Assembly: GCA_002050365.1 (NCBI GenBank)
Contig: MWYZ01000088.1
Coordinates: 1-64,000 of the forward strand
DNA length: 64,000 nt
Source: Acidobacteria bacterium 28-1
GTDB lineage: Bacteria > Acidobacteriota > Blastocatellia > Pyrinomonadales > Pyrinomonadaceae
Reading direction: 5' to 3'
In this document: piece after piece, positions 24,255 to 32,355 of the stretch
Layout: each line of letters begins with the position of its first letter
Numbering within the stretch: the stretch's first letter is position 1
The notes under the pieces: model-generated
What the model saw: only the letters and a program-made list of their open reading frames with translations
The model's database searches: none
Told to the model about the DNA's origin: nothing
Position numbers and translations under genes: made by a program

Positions 24255-25856
24255 ATGGCTTTGCAATTACGCAGAAAAACACACGAATCAATCATCTACA
24301 TTGACCGCGACAGCGCGCCGCGCATTATACCGTTTGGCGAGGATTTTATTCTCGAAGATTTGCCGATTGGGACGCGCGTGATTTATCCGAATCCGCCGAT
24401 TAAAGGCTTGCCGAATCGGGAAGCGGCGATTCGTTACGCAGTTAATCATCCGATTGACGCGAAACCGCTTTATGCACAGCTCGAACCGGGAATGCGCGTG
24501 ACGATTGCGATTGACGATATTTCGATGCCGCTGCCGCCGATGGCAACGCCCGACGTGCGCCAGACGATGCTCGAAGTCATTCTGGAACAGTGCGCGGCAA
24601 ACGGCGTGGACGACATTCATTTGATAATCGCTATCTCGCTTCACCGACGGATGACGGCGTGGGAAATGGAGCGAATGGTTGGAAGCAAGATTTTTAACGA
24701 ATTTTACCCGGACAGATATTACAACCACGACGCGGAAGACGACGAAAATCTTGTAACTATCGGACAGACGCGGCACGACGAACCGCTTCGTATCAACAAA
24801 CGCGCCATCGAAAGCGATTTGCTGATTTACGCCAACATCAATTTTGTGCCAATGAACGGCGGACACAAATCGGTTGCCGTCGGACTGTGCGATTACGAAT
24901 CTCTGCGGGCGCATCACGAACCGCAGACAATCCGCGATTCGGATTCGTATATGGACCCGCCAGCGTCGGAACTCACTCACAAAATTGATCGCCTTGGAAA
25001 ATTGGTTGACGAACACTGCAACGTCTTTCATATAGAAACCGCGCTCAACAGTCGAATGTTCAGCGACGGCTACGACATTCTGACGCGCAACGAAGACGAG
25101 TTTTCGTTTATGGACAGGATGAAATGGGAAGCGATGAAACGCACTTTCGGCAATCTGCCGCGCGGCGCACGTCGAAAACTTCTGCACCAAATTCCCGCGC
25201 AATATGAATTGATTGCCTGTTACGCTGGCGCAACCGAACCTGTCCACGAAAAGATTCTGGAAAAGAATTACCAGCAGTTTGAGATTCCCGTCAAGGGTCA
25301 GTGCGATATTTTAATAACGGGCATTCCCGACATTTCGCCTTATAACGTCTATTCATCGCTCAATCCTCTTCTTGTCCAGGTGATGGCTCTCGGCTATCAC
25401 TTCAATATGTATCGCAACAAACCGCTCGTTCGGAAAGGCGGCGTGATGATTGTTTCTCATCCGTGTTTCGACGAGTTTGACCATAATCAACACGCGCCCT
25501 ATATCGAATTTTTCCATCGCCTGCTTTCAGAATCACGGGACGCTTTTTATCTGCGCGAAAAATACGAGCGCGAGTTTGCCACGAATCCGAACTATATCGA
25601 AATGTATCGGCGCGGCAACGCTTATCACGGAGCGCACCCGTTTTTTATGTGGTATTGGGGCGAAAACGGTCGCCAGCACGTCGGCAAGGTCATCGTCGCC
25701 GGCGCGGAAAACGCTCACGTCCCCGAAATGCTCGGCTGGGAACGCGCCGATAATATGACCGAAGCGATTGCCCAGGCGCGCTCCTTTATGGGCAGAAACG
25801 CCGAGATTACGATGCTGCATCAGCCGATTATCGGGCTTTGTAATGTGAGCGATTAA
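24255..25856 (+). CDS. LarA-like / DUF2088 protein (lactate-racemase fold)
   Basis: A 533-aa protein with the LarA N-terminal domain: IAIDDISMPLPP (cf. DITRP), LIIAISLHRRMTAWEMERMVG (the catalytic-type histidine) and YYNHDAED (second histidine). NGGHKSVAVGL stands where LarA has the GGGK-type loop. It is about 100 residues longer than LarA. LarA uses a nickel-pincer cofactor; whether this protein does is unknown. It has a nearby HAD-IB gene, and downstream a fatty-acyl reductase/ligase protein, so a role in lipid-linked chemistry is inferred. Its first 80 bp are duplicated at 21338. Confidence 0.8.
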   Translation: MALQLRRKTHESIIYIDRDSAPRIIPFGEDFILEDLPIGTRVIYPNPPIKGLPNREAAIRYAVNHPIDAKPLYAQLEPGMRVTIAIDDISMPLPPMATPDVRQTMLEVILEQCAANGVDDIHLIIAISLHRRMTAWEMERMVGSKIFNEFYPDRYYNHDAEDDENLVTIGQTRHDEPLRINKRAIESDLLIYANINFVPMNGGHKSVAVGLCDYESLRAHHEPQTIRDSDSYMDPPASELTHKIDRLGKLVDEHCNVFHIETALNSRMFSDGYDILTRNEDEFSFMDRMKWEAMKRTFGNLPRGARRKLLHQIPAQYELIACYAGATEPVHEKILEKNYQQFEIPVKGQCDILITGIPDISPYNVYSSLNPLLVQVMALGYHFNMYRNKPLVRKGGVMIVSHPCFDEFDHNQHAPYIEFFHRLLSESRDAFYLREKYEREFATNPNYIEMYRRGNAYHGAHPFFMWYWGENGRQHVGKVIVAGAENAHVPEMLGWERADNMTEAIAQARSFMGRNAEITMLHQPIIGLCNVSD

Positions 25857-25873
25857 TCTAAAACGATAAATGT

Positions 25874-26053
25874 ATGAATAAAGAATTGCAGTTAGGAAAA
25901 TATGAATTTTTTCCGAATGAAGATTATTGGGAAAAAATTTTCAAAGAATTAAAGCAATCAGAAATGACCGCCGAAGAACAGAAGAAACATCTGGAAGATA
26001 TTTTGAAACTGTTTCAAAAGCGAAAGAGAAAGAGAAAGGGAAAACAAATATGA
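25874..26053 (+). CDS. Small hypothetical ORF, possibly 5' part of the next gene
   Basis: A 59-codon frame (MNKELQLGKYEFFPNEDYWEK...) ends in a purine-rich stretch coding KRKRKRKGKQ. It uses ATG 17 bp after the LarA-like stop. The next frame is open through the same purine stretch and reads RENKYEYLFVNLYEKEMYQ, so both pieces may be one gene of about 200 residues shifted by an indel in the GAAAGA-type run (26015-26042). No family is recognised. Confidence 0.45.
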   Translation: MNKELQLGKYEFFPNEDYWEKIFKELKQSEMTAEEQKKHLEDILKLFQKRKRKRKGKQI

Positions 26054-26063
26054 GTATCTGTTC

Positions 26064-26504
26064 GTGAATTTGTATGAAAAAGAAATGTATCAAAATTTCC
26101 CTACCGCAACCTTAAAAGATTTAAGATTCAAAGAAATACATTTAATCGTCCTTAACTTTTTCGATAACCGTTTGTACTCAATCGGAGTTGTCTATGATGA
26201 CAATATCAGATGGCAAAACATAGATGAATTCGCCTCACAGGTTGAAAAATCTCTTAATTTGCCGGCAATGAAAAGAGGCGGCTATAAATTTGATGGTAAA
26301 TATCTCTATTGCGGCAACTATCAAATTAAAGTGATGCTTGCCAATCATAAAATACCCGCAATTCATTTATTTGATGTAACTGTTTTCGACAAAATTATCC
26401 AAAGAAGGCAAGAAGAAAAAAATAAAATTCTAAAACAAAAAATTGAAGAAGAAAAAAGGAAGAAACAGATAGAAGAAGAAAAGAAAAGGGTTTTCAAGCC
26501 GTAA
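26064..26504 (+). CDS. Hypothetical protein, charged C-terminal helix
   Basis: A 146-aa frame starting at GTG 26064. The centre is an alpha/beta region (FKEIHLIVLNFFDNRLYSIGVVYDDN, GGYKFDGKYLYCGNYQIKVMLANHK) and the end is a basic coiled-coil (RRQEEKNKILKQKIEEEKRKKQ). I recognise no family. The reading frame stays open upstream of the GTG through the purine run, which suggests the true start may lie in the preceding 59-codon ORF. AT-rich accessory-type DNA between the LarA-like and the large lipid gene. Confidence 0.6.
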   Translation: MNLYEKEMYQNFPTATLKDLRFKEIHLIVLNFFDNRLYSIGVVYDDNIRWQNIDEFASQVEKSLNLPAMKRGGYKFDGKYLYCGNYQIKVMLANHKIPAIHLFDVTVFDKIIQRRQEEKNKILKQKIEEEKRKKQIEEEKKRVFKP

Positions 26505-26534
26505 TCATTAAGAAGAAAAAGTTTTAATAGTAGA

Positions 26535-29500
26535 ATGAAATTATCACCAACCGAAATTTTTAAAGGTAAAAAGATTTTCTTTATCGGCGGCACGGGCTTT
26601 GTCGGCAAAGTTACGCTTTCAATGCTGCTGAATAATTTTCCCGATGTCGGACAAGTTTACGCGACGGTTCGCGCCAGAGACGCGAAGGAATCGGAGATTC
26701 GTTTTTGGACGAGCATTGTTACGAGTCCGACGTTTGACCCGTTGCGCGAGAAATATGGCGACGGGTTTGAAGATTTTATTCGCTTAAAGGTCGTTCCCGT
26801 CAATGGCGATGTCGGCAATGAATTTCTTGGCTTAGAGGAAAAAGAAGCCAAAAAGATAATGAAGGATTGCGACCTTATCATAAATTCGGCGGGCAATGTG
26901 ACGTTTAATCCGCCGCTTGAAAGCGCGCTCAGAACGAATGTCGTTGGGACGAACAATGTTATAAATTTGGCGCGGATGATGAAGCGCCCCGCGCTGGTTC
27001 ACGTTTCGACTTGTTTTGTGGCGGGGAAAAAAAGCGGCACGATTTGGGAGAATGAGCCGGTGGTCGGTTATTTTCCGAGAAAGGAAGAATTAGTTGGAAC
27101 GACTTTTGACGTTGATCAAGAAATCGCCGATTGCGCCCGGCTCTCCGAGCAAGCCCGTGAAGAAGCGAAAGACGCGATGCAGATTTCGAAATTCCGCGAA
27201 ACCGCCCGCGAACGACTGGTAGAAGAAGGACGCGATGCCGACGATGAAGCCGCTTTAAGCTTGGCGATGCTGCGCGAAAAGAAAGTCTGGATTCGGGAAC
27301 GCACGACGGAACTCGGTTCGGAACGCGCCGATTATTGGGGTTGGACGAACATTTACACTTATTCAAAATCTTTGGCGGAACAGATTATCGCTAAGCAAAA
27401 CGACATTATTAAAATTCTTGTGCGTCCGAGCGTCGTCGAATCTTCGGTAAATTACCCGTTTCCCGGTTGGAACGAAGGTTTTACGACGACTGCGCCGCTG
27501 ATACTTATCGCGCTTCGCGGTCAGCCGATTATTCCGACTAATGAAAATCTGATTCTCGATGTGATTCCGGTTGATTTGGTGGCGGGCGCGATGCTTTCCG
27601 CCGCAATGAACGCCTTGGTTGACGACAAACCGCCGCTTGTTTTTCAAGCGTGTTCGGGCGATTCAAATCCCAGTAATATGAAGCGCATCATCGGGCTGGT
27701 CAGTTTGTATAAACGGCAACATTTTCAGGAGAAGGAAACGGGCAACAAATTGGTTAACCGCGTGGCGGCGATGATTGAAGCCACGCCGGTTTCGCAGCGA
27801 ACTTATGAATTAACGTCCGCGCCGATGCTCAATAATTTGGCGAAAACAGCAACGAAATGGCTCGACAAAACTAGTCCGAAGTGGGGCGGCGGGCGCATCG
27901 CCAATATCGTAGACGACGTGAAAAAATCGGTGGAAAATTTCGAGCGCACGACCGAAGAAACCAAGGAAGCGTTTGATCTTTTCAAACCGTTTATGATTGA
28001 CAACGAATATCTCTATCGCGCCGACAACACACGCGCTTTGCATTCGTTAATCAAAAAATCCGAGCAGGATTTGCTCCCGTGGTATCCGGAACAAATTGAT
28101 TGGTATGATTATTGGCTTAACGTGCATTTTCCGGGTTTGCGAAAATGGGTTTTGCCGCAGCTCGAAGAAGATTTAAAGATTCAGGAACGCCGCGCGCACA
28201 CTTACAAGGATTTAATTGATTTGTTCGACACCGCGACAAAACGGTTTCCGACGCGCGTGGCGATGCGAATCGAACGAGGCGGAAAAAAAGAGCAATACAC
28301 TTTTGAAGATACGCGGGAACTTGCCCTTCGTGCCGCCGGGTTTTTTGCAGATAATAATATAAAACCGCAAGACCGCGTAGTTTTGTTTTCCAACAATATG
28401 CCGGAGTGGGGTTTAACTTATTACGGCATTTTAAAGACAGGCGCAGCCGCGATTCCGATTGACCCGGCGAGTTCGATTGATGAAATCATCAATTTTGTCC
28501 GAGCCGGCGAGGCTTCGGCGATTGTTTTAAGCCGCAAACTTTTCGACGAAAATTCCGCCTTAAACGACGAATTAAAAAGGGCGAAAATAGAAATTCCGTT
28601 GTGGACGTTTGAAGATGTTTTCGAGATGAAGAGCGAGGCGGAAGAGGCGAACCGAATCGCGCTTCTGCCCGAAAAGATTCTGGCAAATTCAGTTGCTTCT
28701 TTAATTTTTACATCAGGCACGACCGGCACACCGAAAGCCGTGATGCTTTCGCACAAAAATTTTACGAGTATGGTTTCGATGCTCTCGTCGGTTTTGGAAA
28801 TGGACATCACCGACGGCGTTTTGTCGGTTTTGCCGATGCACCATACTTTTGAATTTTCCGCCGGGTTTTTAACGCCGTTCGCTAACGGAACGCAGATTAC
28901 ATATTTGGACGAATTATCGAGCGAAGAACTCTCCCGCGCCATCGAAAACAACCACGTTACGGGAATGGTCGGCGTTCCCGCGCTTTGGGAAATGCTTCAT
29001 CGCCGCATCAAATCGCGCTTCCGCGAGCGCGGCGATTGGTTCGCGGATTTGGCGGATAACATTATCGAGTTTAACGCTTGGCTTAGGGACAACACGCCGT
29101 TCAACTTTGGTCCGATTGCCTTTTTCCCGATTCATCAAGGAATGGGCGGGCGAATGCGCTATTTAATTTCCGGCGGTTCGGCGTTGTCGGAAAAAGTGCA
29201 GAAAGATTTGCACGGACTTGGTTTTACCGTTCTTGAAGGTTACGGTTTGACCGAATCTTCGCCGGTTCTGACAGTCGCACGTCCGGGTAATAAATTGTTA
29301 CGCGGAAGCGTCGGCAAACCGCTGCCGGGCGTAGAAGTAAAAATCAACGAGCCGGACGAAAAAGGCATCGGCGAAGTTTTCGCTCGCGGGCAAAATGTGA
29401 TGGTCGGGTATTTTAACAACGAGGAAGCAACCGAAGCCGTTCTGCACGACCGTTGGCTGAAAACGGGCGATTTGGGGCGCATTGACGAAGACGGAAATCT

Positions 29501-30953
29501 GTTCATCGTCGGACGCTCGAAAGATGTCATTATTGATTCTAACGGCAAAAACATTTACCCGGATGAAATCGAAGATTTGTATGGGACATCGCCTCTGATT
29601 AAGGAATTGAGCGTCGTCGGTTTGCCGGACGCAGACGGCGGCGAAAAAATTGCAACGCTCGTCGTGCCGGATTACGAACACGATATTTCGCTGGCTCGCG
29701 GCGAAGTCAACAAAAAAGTCGAAGAACATTTTCGGCAAATTTCCGCGTCCTTGCCTTTCTTCAAACGAGTAAAAGTTCTGCATCTCACGCCGTTTGAATT
29801 ACCGCGCACGGCGACGCGCAAAGTTAAGCGTCCCGAAGTCATCGAGATGATTCAAACGCTTGAACAAAAATCGAAAGACAAAACGAAAGTCGTCGCCGAA
29901 ACGAAGGGCGATGATACAGCTGGGTGGATTCGCCGAATCGTCGCGGCGGTTTCCAACCGCGCTTTGTCGGAAATCGCTCTCGAAGATAAATTGGTTGATT
30001 TGGGTTTCGATTCTTTGATGTTCGTCGAACTCCAAGCGGCAGTCGAAGACGCGGGCGGAAAAATCATCTCGCCCGACACTTTGAATGAAGTCGAAACCAT
30101 CCGCGAACTTTTGACGGCGGTTCAGCGCGTTGATAAACGTAAGCGAATCGAAGAGCCAAAGGCGGAAGAAAAAAACGAAGAAGACGAATTTTTCGTGCCG
30201 TCAATCGTCCGCCAAGTCGGAAATCGCATCGTTGATTATGCCCAAGAAACGCTTTACGAAAATGTTTTGAACACAAAAATCGAAGGCGAATCAAATGTGC
30301 CGCAGCATACGAATTTTATCGTCGCCTCAAACCACACTTCGCACTTAGATATGGGCTTGGTCAAAAAAGCATTAGGCAAAGACGTGGCGGAACAAACCGT
30401 CGCGGTCGCGGCGGCTGATTACTGGTTCGACACGAAATACAAACGCGCCTATATGAACAATTTCACGACGCTCATCCCAATCGAGCGCACGGGCAGTCTG
30501 CGCCAATCGCTGCGCCACGTAACCGAAATTTTGAACGAAGGCTACAACACTTTGATTTTCCCCGAAGGCGGGCGGCAAACGTCGGGCGAAATCGCCGAAT
30601 TCAAACCGATAATCGGTTATCTGGCATTGAACAATCGCGTCGGCGTTCTGCCCGTCTATGTCTGGGGAACTTACGAAGCGTTTCCGAAAGGAATGACGAT
30701 TCCGAAAACCACGAGCGTCGGCGCAAAAGTCGGCGCAAAAGTCGGGCGATTTTTGGAATACGACGAATTGTTGGAGATGACCAAAGGCGTTCCAAACACC
30801 GAAGCCTATCGCCTTATCGCCGCCCGCGTCCAACATGAAATCGAAAATATGCGTGACGGCAAACGCGATAAATTCGATGTCGCGGCGGTTCGCAAGCGAT
30901 GGCGAGCCGAACGGAGAAAGACGCGCAAGCAAGAGCCGATTATTGATGAGTAA
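26535..30953 (+). CDS. ElbD-like multidomain enzyme: acyl reductase, AMP ligase, ACP, PlsC
   Basis: A 1472-aa fusion. Residues 1-430 are a fatty-acyl reductase (FAR) SDR domain: GGTGFVGK at about 13-20 binds NADPH, and YSKSLAEQ near 275 supplies Tyr and Lys. About 565-1110 is an acyl-activating AMP ligase: FTSGTTGTPKAVMLSHKN near 720, YGLTESSP near 904, TGDLG and KNIYPDEIE near 1000. About 1125-1195 is a carrier domain with GFDSLMF (Ser near 1158). About 1240-1440 is a PlsC acyltransferase: NHTSHLD near 1265 (HX4D) and FPEGGR near 1341. As I recall, Myxococcus xanthus ElbD, needed for ether lipids, has this set. The enzyme could activate a fatty acid, load it on ACP, reduce it to alcohol and acylate or alkylate a glycerol backbone. 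The order of use is inferred. Confidence 0.88.
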   Translation: MKLSPTEIFKGKKIFFIGGTGFVGKVTLSMLLNNFPDVGQVYATVRARDAKESEIRFWTSIVTSPTFDPLREKYGDGFEDFIRLKVVPVNGDVGNEFLGLEEKEAKKIMKDCDLIINSAGNVTFNPPLESALRTNVVGTNNVINLARMMKRPALVHVSTCFVAGKKSGTIWENEPVVGYFPRKEELVGTTFDVDQEIADCARLSEQAREEAKDAMQISKFRETARERLVEEGRDADDEAALSLAMLREKKVWIRERTTELGSERADYWGWTNIYTYSKSLAEQIIAKQNDIIKILVRPSVVESSVNYPFPGWNEGFTTTAPLILIALRGQPIIPTNENLILDVIPVDLVAGAMLSAAMNALVDDKPPLVFQACSGDSNPSNMKRIIGLVSLYKRQHFQEKETGNKLVNRVAAMIEATPVSQRTYELTSAPMLNNLAKTATKWLDKTSPKWGGGRIANIVDDVKKSVENFERTTEETKEAFDLFKPFMIDNEYLYRADNTRALHSLIKKSEQDLLPWYPEQIDWYDYWLNVHFPGLRKWVLPQLEEDLKIQERRAHTYKDLIDLFDTATKRFPTRVAMRIERGGKKEQYTFEDTRELALRAAGFFADNNIKPQDRVVLFSNNMPEWGLTYYGILKTGAAAIPIDPASSIDEIINFVRAGEASAIVLSRKLFDENSALNDELKRAKIEIPLWTFEDVFEMKSEAEEANRIALLPEKILANSVASLIFTSGTTGTPKAVMLSHKNFTSMVSMLSSVLEMDITDGVLSVLPMHHTFEFSAGFLTPFANGTQITYLDELSSEELSRAIENNHVTGMVGVPALWEMLHRRIKSRFRERGDWFADLADNIIEFNAWLRDNTPFNFGPIAFFPIHQGMGGRMRYLISGGSALSEKVQKDLHGLGFTVLEGYGLTESSPVLTVARPGNKLLRGSVGKPLPGVEVKINEPDEKGIGEVFARGQNVMVGYFNNEEATEAVLHDRWLKTGDLGRIDEDGNLFIVGRSKDVIIDSNGKNIYPDEIEDLYGTSPLIKELSVVGLPDADGGEKIATLVVPDYEHDISLARGEVNKKVEEHFRQISASLPFFKRVKVLHLTPFELPRTATRKVKRPEVIEMIQTLEQKSKDKTKVVAETKGDDTAGWIRRIVAAVSNRALSEIALEDKLVDLGFDSLMFVELQAAVEDAGGKIISPDTLNEVETIRELLTAVQRVDKRKRIEEPKAEEKNEEDEFFVPSIVRQVGNRIVDYAQETLYENVLNTKIEGESNVPQHTNFIVASNHTSHLDMGLVKKALGKDVAEQTVAVAAADYWFDTKYKRAYMNNFTTLIPIERTGSLRQSLRHVTEILNEGYNTLIFPEGGRQTSGEIAEFKPIIGYLALNNRVGVLPVYVWGTYEAFPKGMTIPKTTSVGAKVGAKVGRFLEYDELLEMTKGVPNTEAYRLIAARVQHEIENMRDGKRDKFDVAAVRKRWRAERRKTRKQEPIIDE

Positions 30954-30956
30954 TTT

Positions 30957-31445
30957 ATGAATCAGGAAATTAAAATCGAAGATTTAGAAAAAGTTTACGT
31001 TGATTTACCAAATCATTGGGCAGTCGGTGGTGAATCAATGTGGGCAAAACCTTTAGAAAATAATTTATACGAAATTCATAATACCCCTTTCTATTCTTAT
31101 GGCTTGAATTATTTGGACATCGTAAAAGTAGATTCAAGCGATGAAACAAAAAAGCCCCTAGTTTTGGAAGTTCTAAAAGCTAGTGGTCATCTAACAATTA
31201 GAATAATTTTTAACAAAGAAATAAATAAAAATTCACAATTGCCGATCCTTGACGAATTAAAGAACTTGAAAATTGATTTTGAAAGAGTTAACGATAACTA
31301 TGTGGCTTTAGATATTGAACCTTCAGGAGATTACGATGCGGTACTCAAAAGGCTTACAGAATTACAGCAAGATGAAATTTTAGAATATGAGACCTGTGAG
31401 TCTCACGTTGCAAATAGTTTTGATGATACACCAGAAGAAAATTAA
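30957..31445 (+). CDS. DUF4265 family protein
   Basis: A 162-aa protein matching DUF4265 by its layout: EKVYVDLPNHWAVGGESMWAKPLENNLYEI, then YGLNYLDIV and a beta-alpha C-terminal half (GHLTIRIIFNK..., YVALDIEPSGDYDAVLKRL, LEYETCESH). DUF4265 proteins often occur as orphan genes or with polymorphic-toxin loci as possible immunity proteins. Nothing here proves such a role. It begins 3 bp after the ElbD-like stop but its AT-rich composition marks it as accessory. No signal or membrane segment is seen. Confidence 0.7.
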   Translation: MNQEIKIEDLEKVYVDLPNHWAVGGESMWAKPLENNLYEIHNTPFYSYGLNYLDIVKVDSSDETKKPLVLEVLKASGHLTIRIIFNKEINKNSQLPILDELKNLKIDFERVNDNYVALDIEPSGDYDAVLKRLTELQQDEILEYETCESHVANSFDDTPEEN

Positions 31446-31473
31446 GTAAAGGTAATTGTAGTAAAATCAAAAT

Positions 31474-31701
31474 ATGAGAGATTTAACGCGAATAACTTTT
31501 GACTCAAAAATAATGGGTGGAAAACCGTGCATTCGCGGAATGCGCGTGACGGTCGGAATGATTGTCGGTTTAATCGCTTCGGGACATTCGTTTGAAGACA
31601 TTCTTCGCGCTTATCCATATCTTGAAGAAGAAGATTTGCGCGAATCTCTGCGTTATGCGGCGTGGCGCGTCGAGGAAATCGAAGTGCCTTTAGCGATATG
31701 A
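31474..31701 (+). CDS. DUF433 domain protein (orphan antitoxin-like)
   Basis: A 75-aa DUF433 protein with the typical core ITFDSKIMGGKPCIRGMRVTVGMI, then SGHSFEDILRAYPYLEEEDLRESLRYAAWR. DUF433 proteins normally pair with DUF5615 toxins. No DUF5615 follows here, so this is an orphan, or the partner was replaced by the VapBC-type pair directly downstream. It differs from the DUF433 protein at 10046, which has a long C-terminal helix. Confidence 0.85.
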   Translation: MRDLTRITFDSKIMGGKPCIRGMRVTVGMIVGLIASGHSFEDILRAYPYLEEEDLRESLRYAAWRVEEIEVPLAI

Positions 31702-31733
31702 AAATTTTGATTTAGTTGATGGAGGTTATTCAA

Positions 31734-31964
31734 ATGTTACAAACTTACAAAGCGACGCTCAACGGCAATCAGTTGGAATGGAACGGCGAAGTTCCCGAAC
31801 AAATAAAGAACAATGAAACCGTGAGCGTTATCATCACAATTTTAGAAGATGAAACGACAGCAAAAGATTTGCGCCCGTTCGGGTTGAGCCGCGGCGAGTT
31901 TGTCATTCCCGAAGATTTCGACGCGTCTTTGCCCGAAGAAGTTTTGGCAGGTTTTGAAAACTGA
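31734..31964 (+). CDS. Antitoxin of a VapC-type pair
   Basis: A 76-aa protein starting at ATG 31734 with GGAGG eight bases upstream. MLQTYKATLNGNQLEWNGEVPEQIK suggests a short beta-hairpin N-terminus, and GFVIPEDFDA-type C-terminal residues (FVIPEDFDASLPEEVLAGF) are typical of antitoxins that lay their tail over a PIN toxin. It overlaps the PIN-domain gene by one base (TGATG). Family named by context, not by a diagnostic motif. Confidence 0.75.
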   Translation: MLQTYKATLNGNQLEWNGEVPEQIKNNETVSVIITILEDETTAKDLRPFGLSRGEFVIPEDFDASLPEEVLAGFEN

Positions 31965-32350
31965 TGAAACTGCTTCTTGATACGCACATTTTTCTTTGGT
32001 ATATCACCGCTGATTTGCGCCTTCCGACACTTTTTCGTGATGCGATTCGTGAACCGAACAACGAAGTATTTTTAAGTGTCGCTTCTTTGTGGGAAGCGAC
32101 GGTTAAATACAATCTCGGCAAACTTCCTCTGCCGCAATCGCCCGATATTTACGTTCCGGCTGAGCGGCGGCGACATCAAATTAAAAGTTTGTCTTTGCGC
32201 GAAAACGCAGTCAAAGAATTAGCTCAATTGCCTGCTTTACACCGCGACCCGTTTGACCGAATTTTGATTTGTCAGGCTTTGGCAAACGATTTGACGATTG
32301 TGACAGTTGACCCGCAAATTCAAAGTTATAATGTTCCGTATTTGAAATAA
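31964..32350 (+). CDS. PIN-domain toxin (VapC-type, type II TA)
   Basis: A 128-aa PIN-domain protein. MKLLLDTHIFLW supplies the first Asp, SVASLWEATVKYNLGK the conserved Glu, and HRDPFDRILICQALANDLTIVTVD the central Asp pair. This is the HxF(L/I)W subgroup, common in pairs with small antitoxins. It ends 6 bp before the SDR gene of the elb-like cluster. Its position suggests insertion of a toxin-antitoxin module between the ElbD-like and SDR genes. Confidence 0.88.
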   Translation: MKLLLDTHIFLWYITADLRLPTLFRDAIREPNNEVFLSVASLWEATVKYNLGKLPLPQSPDIYVPAERRRHQIKSLSLRENAVKELAQLPALHRDPFDRILICQALANDLTIVTVDPQIQSYNVPYLK

Positions 32351-32355
32351 ATCGA

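Noticed and set aside
21338-24334. Transposon with terminal inverted repeats bounding the accessory block
   Set aside because: The bounding copies are direct repeats of a coding sequence, not inverted, and no transposase lies between them.
24288-25247. 319-codon minus-strand ORF opposite the LarA-like gene
   Set aside because: It is antisense to a gene with recognisable motifs. Its protein is rich in R, H, V and F as expected for a shadow frame.
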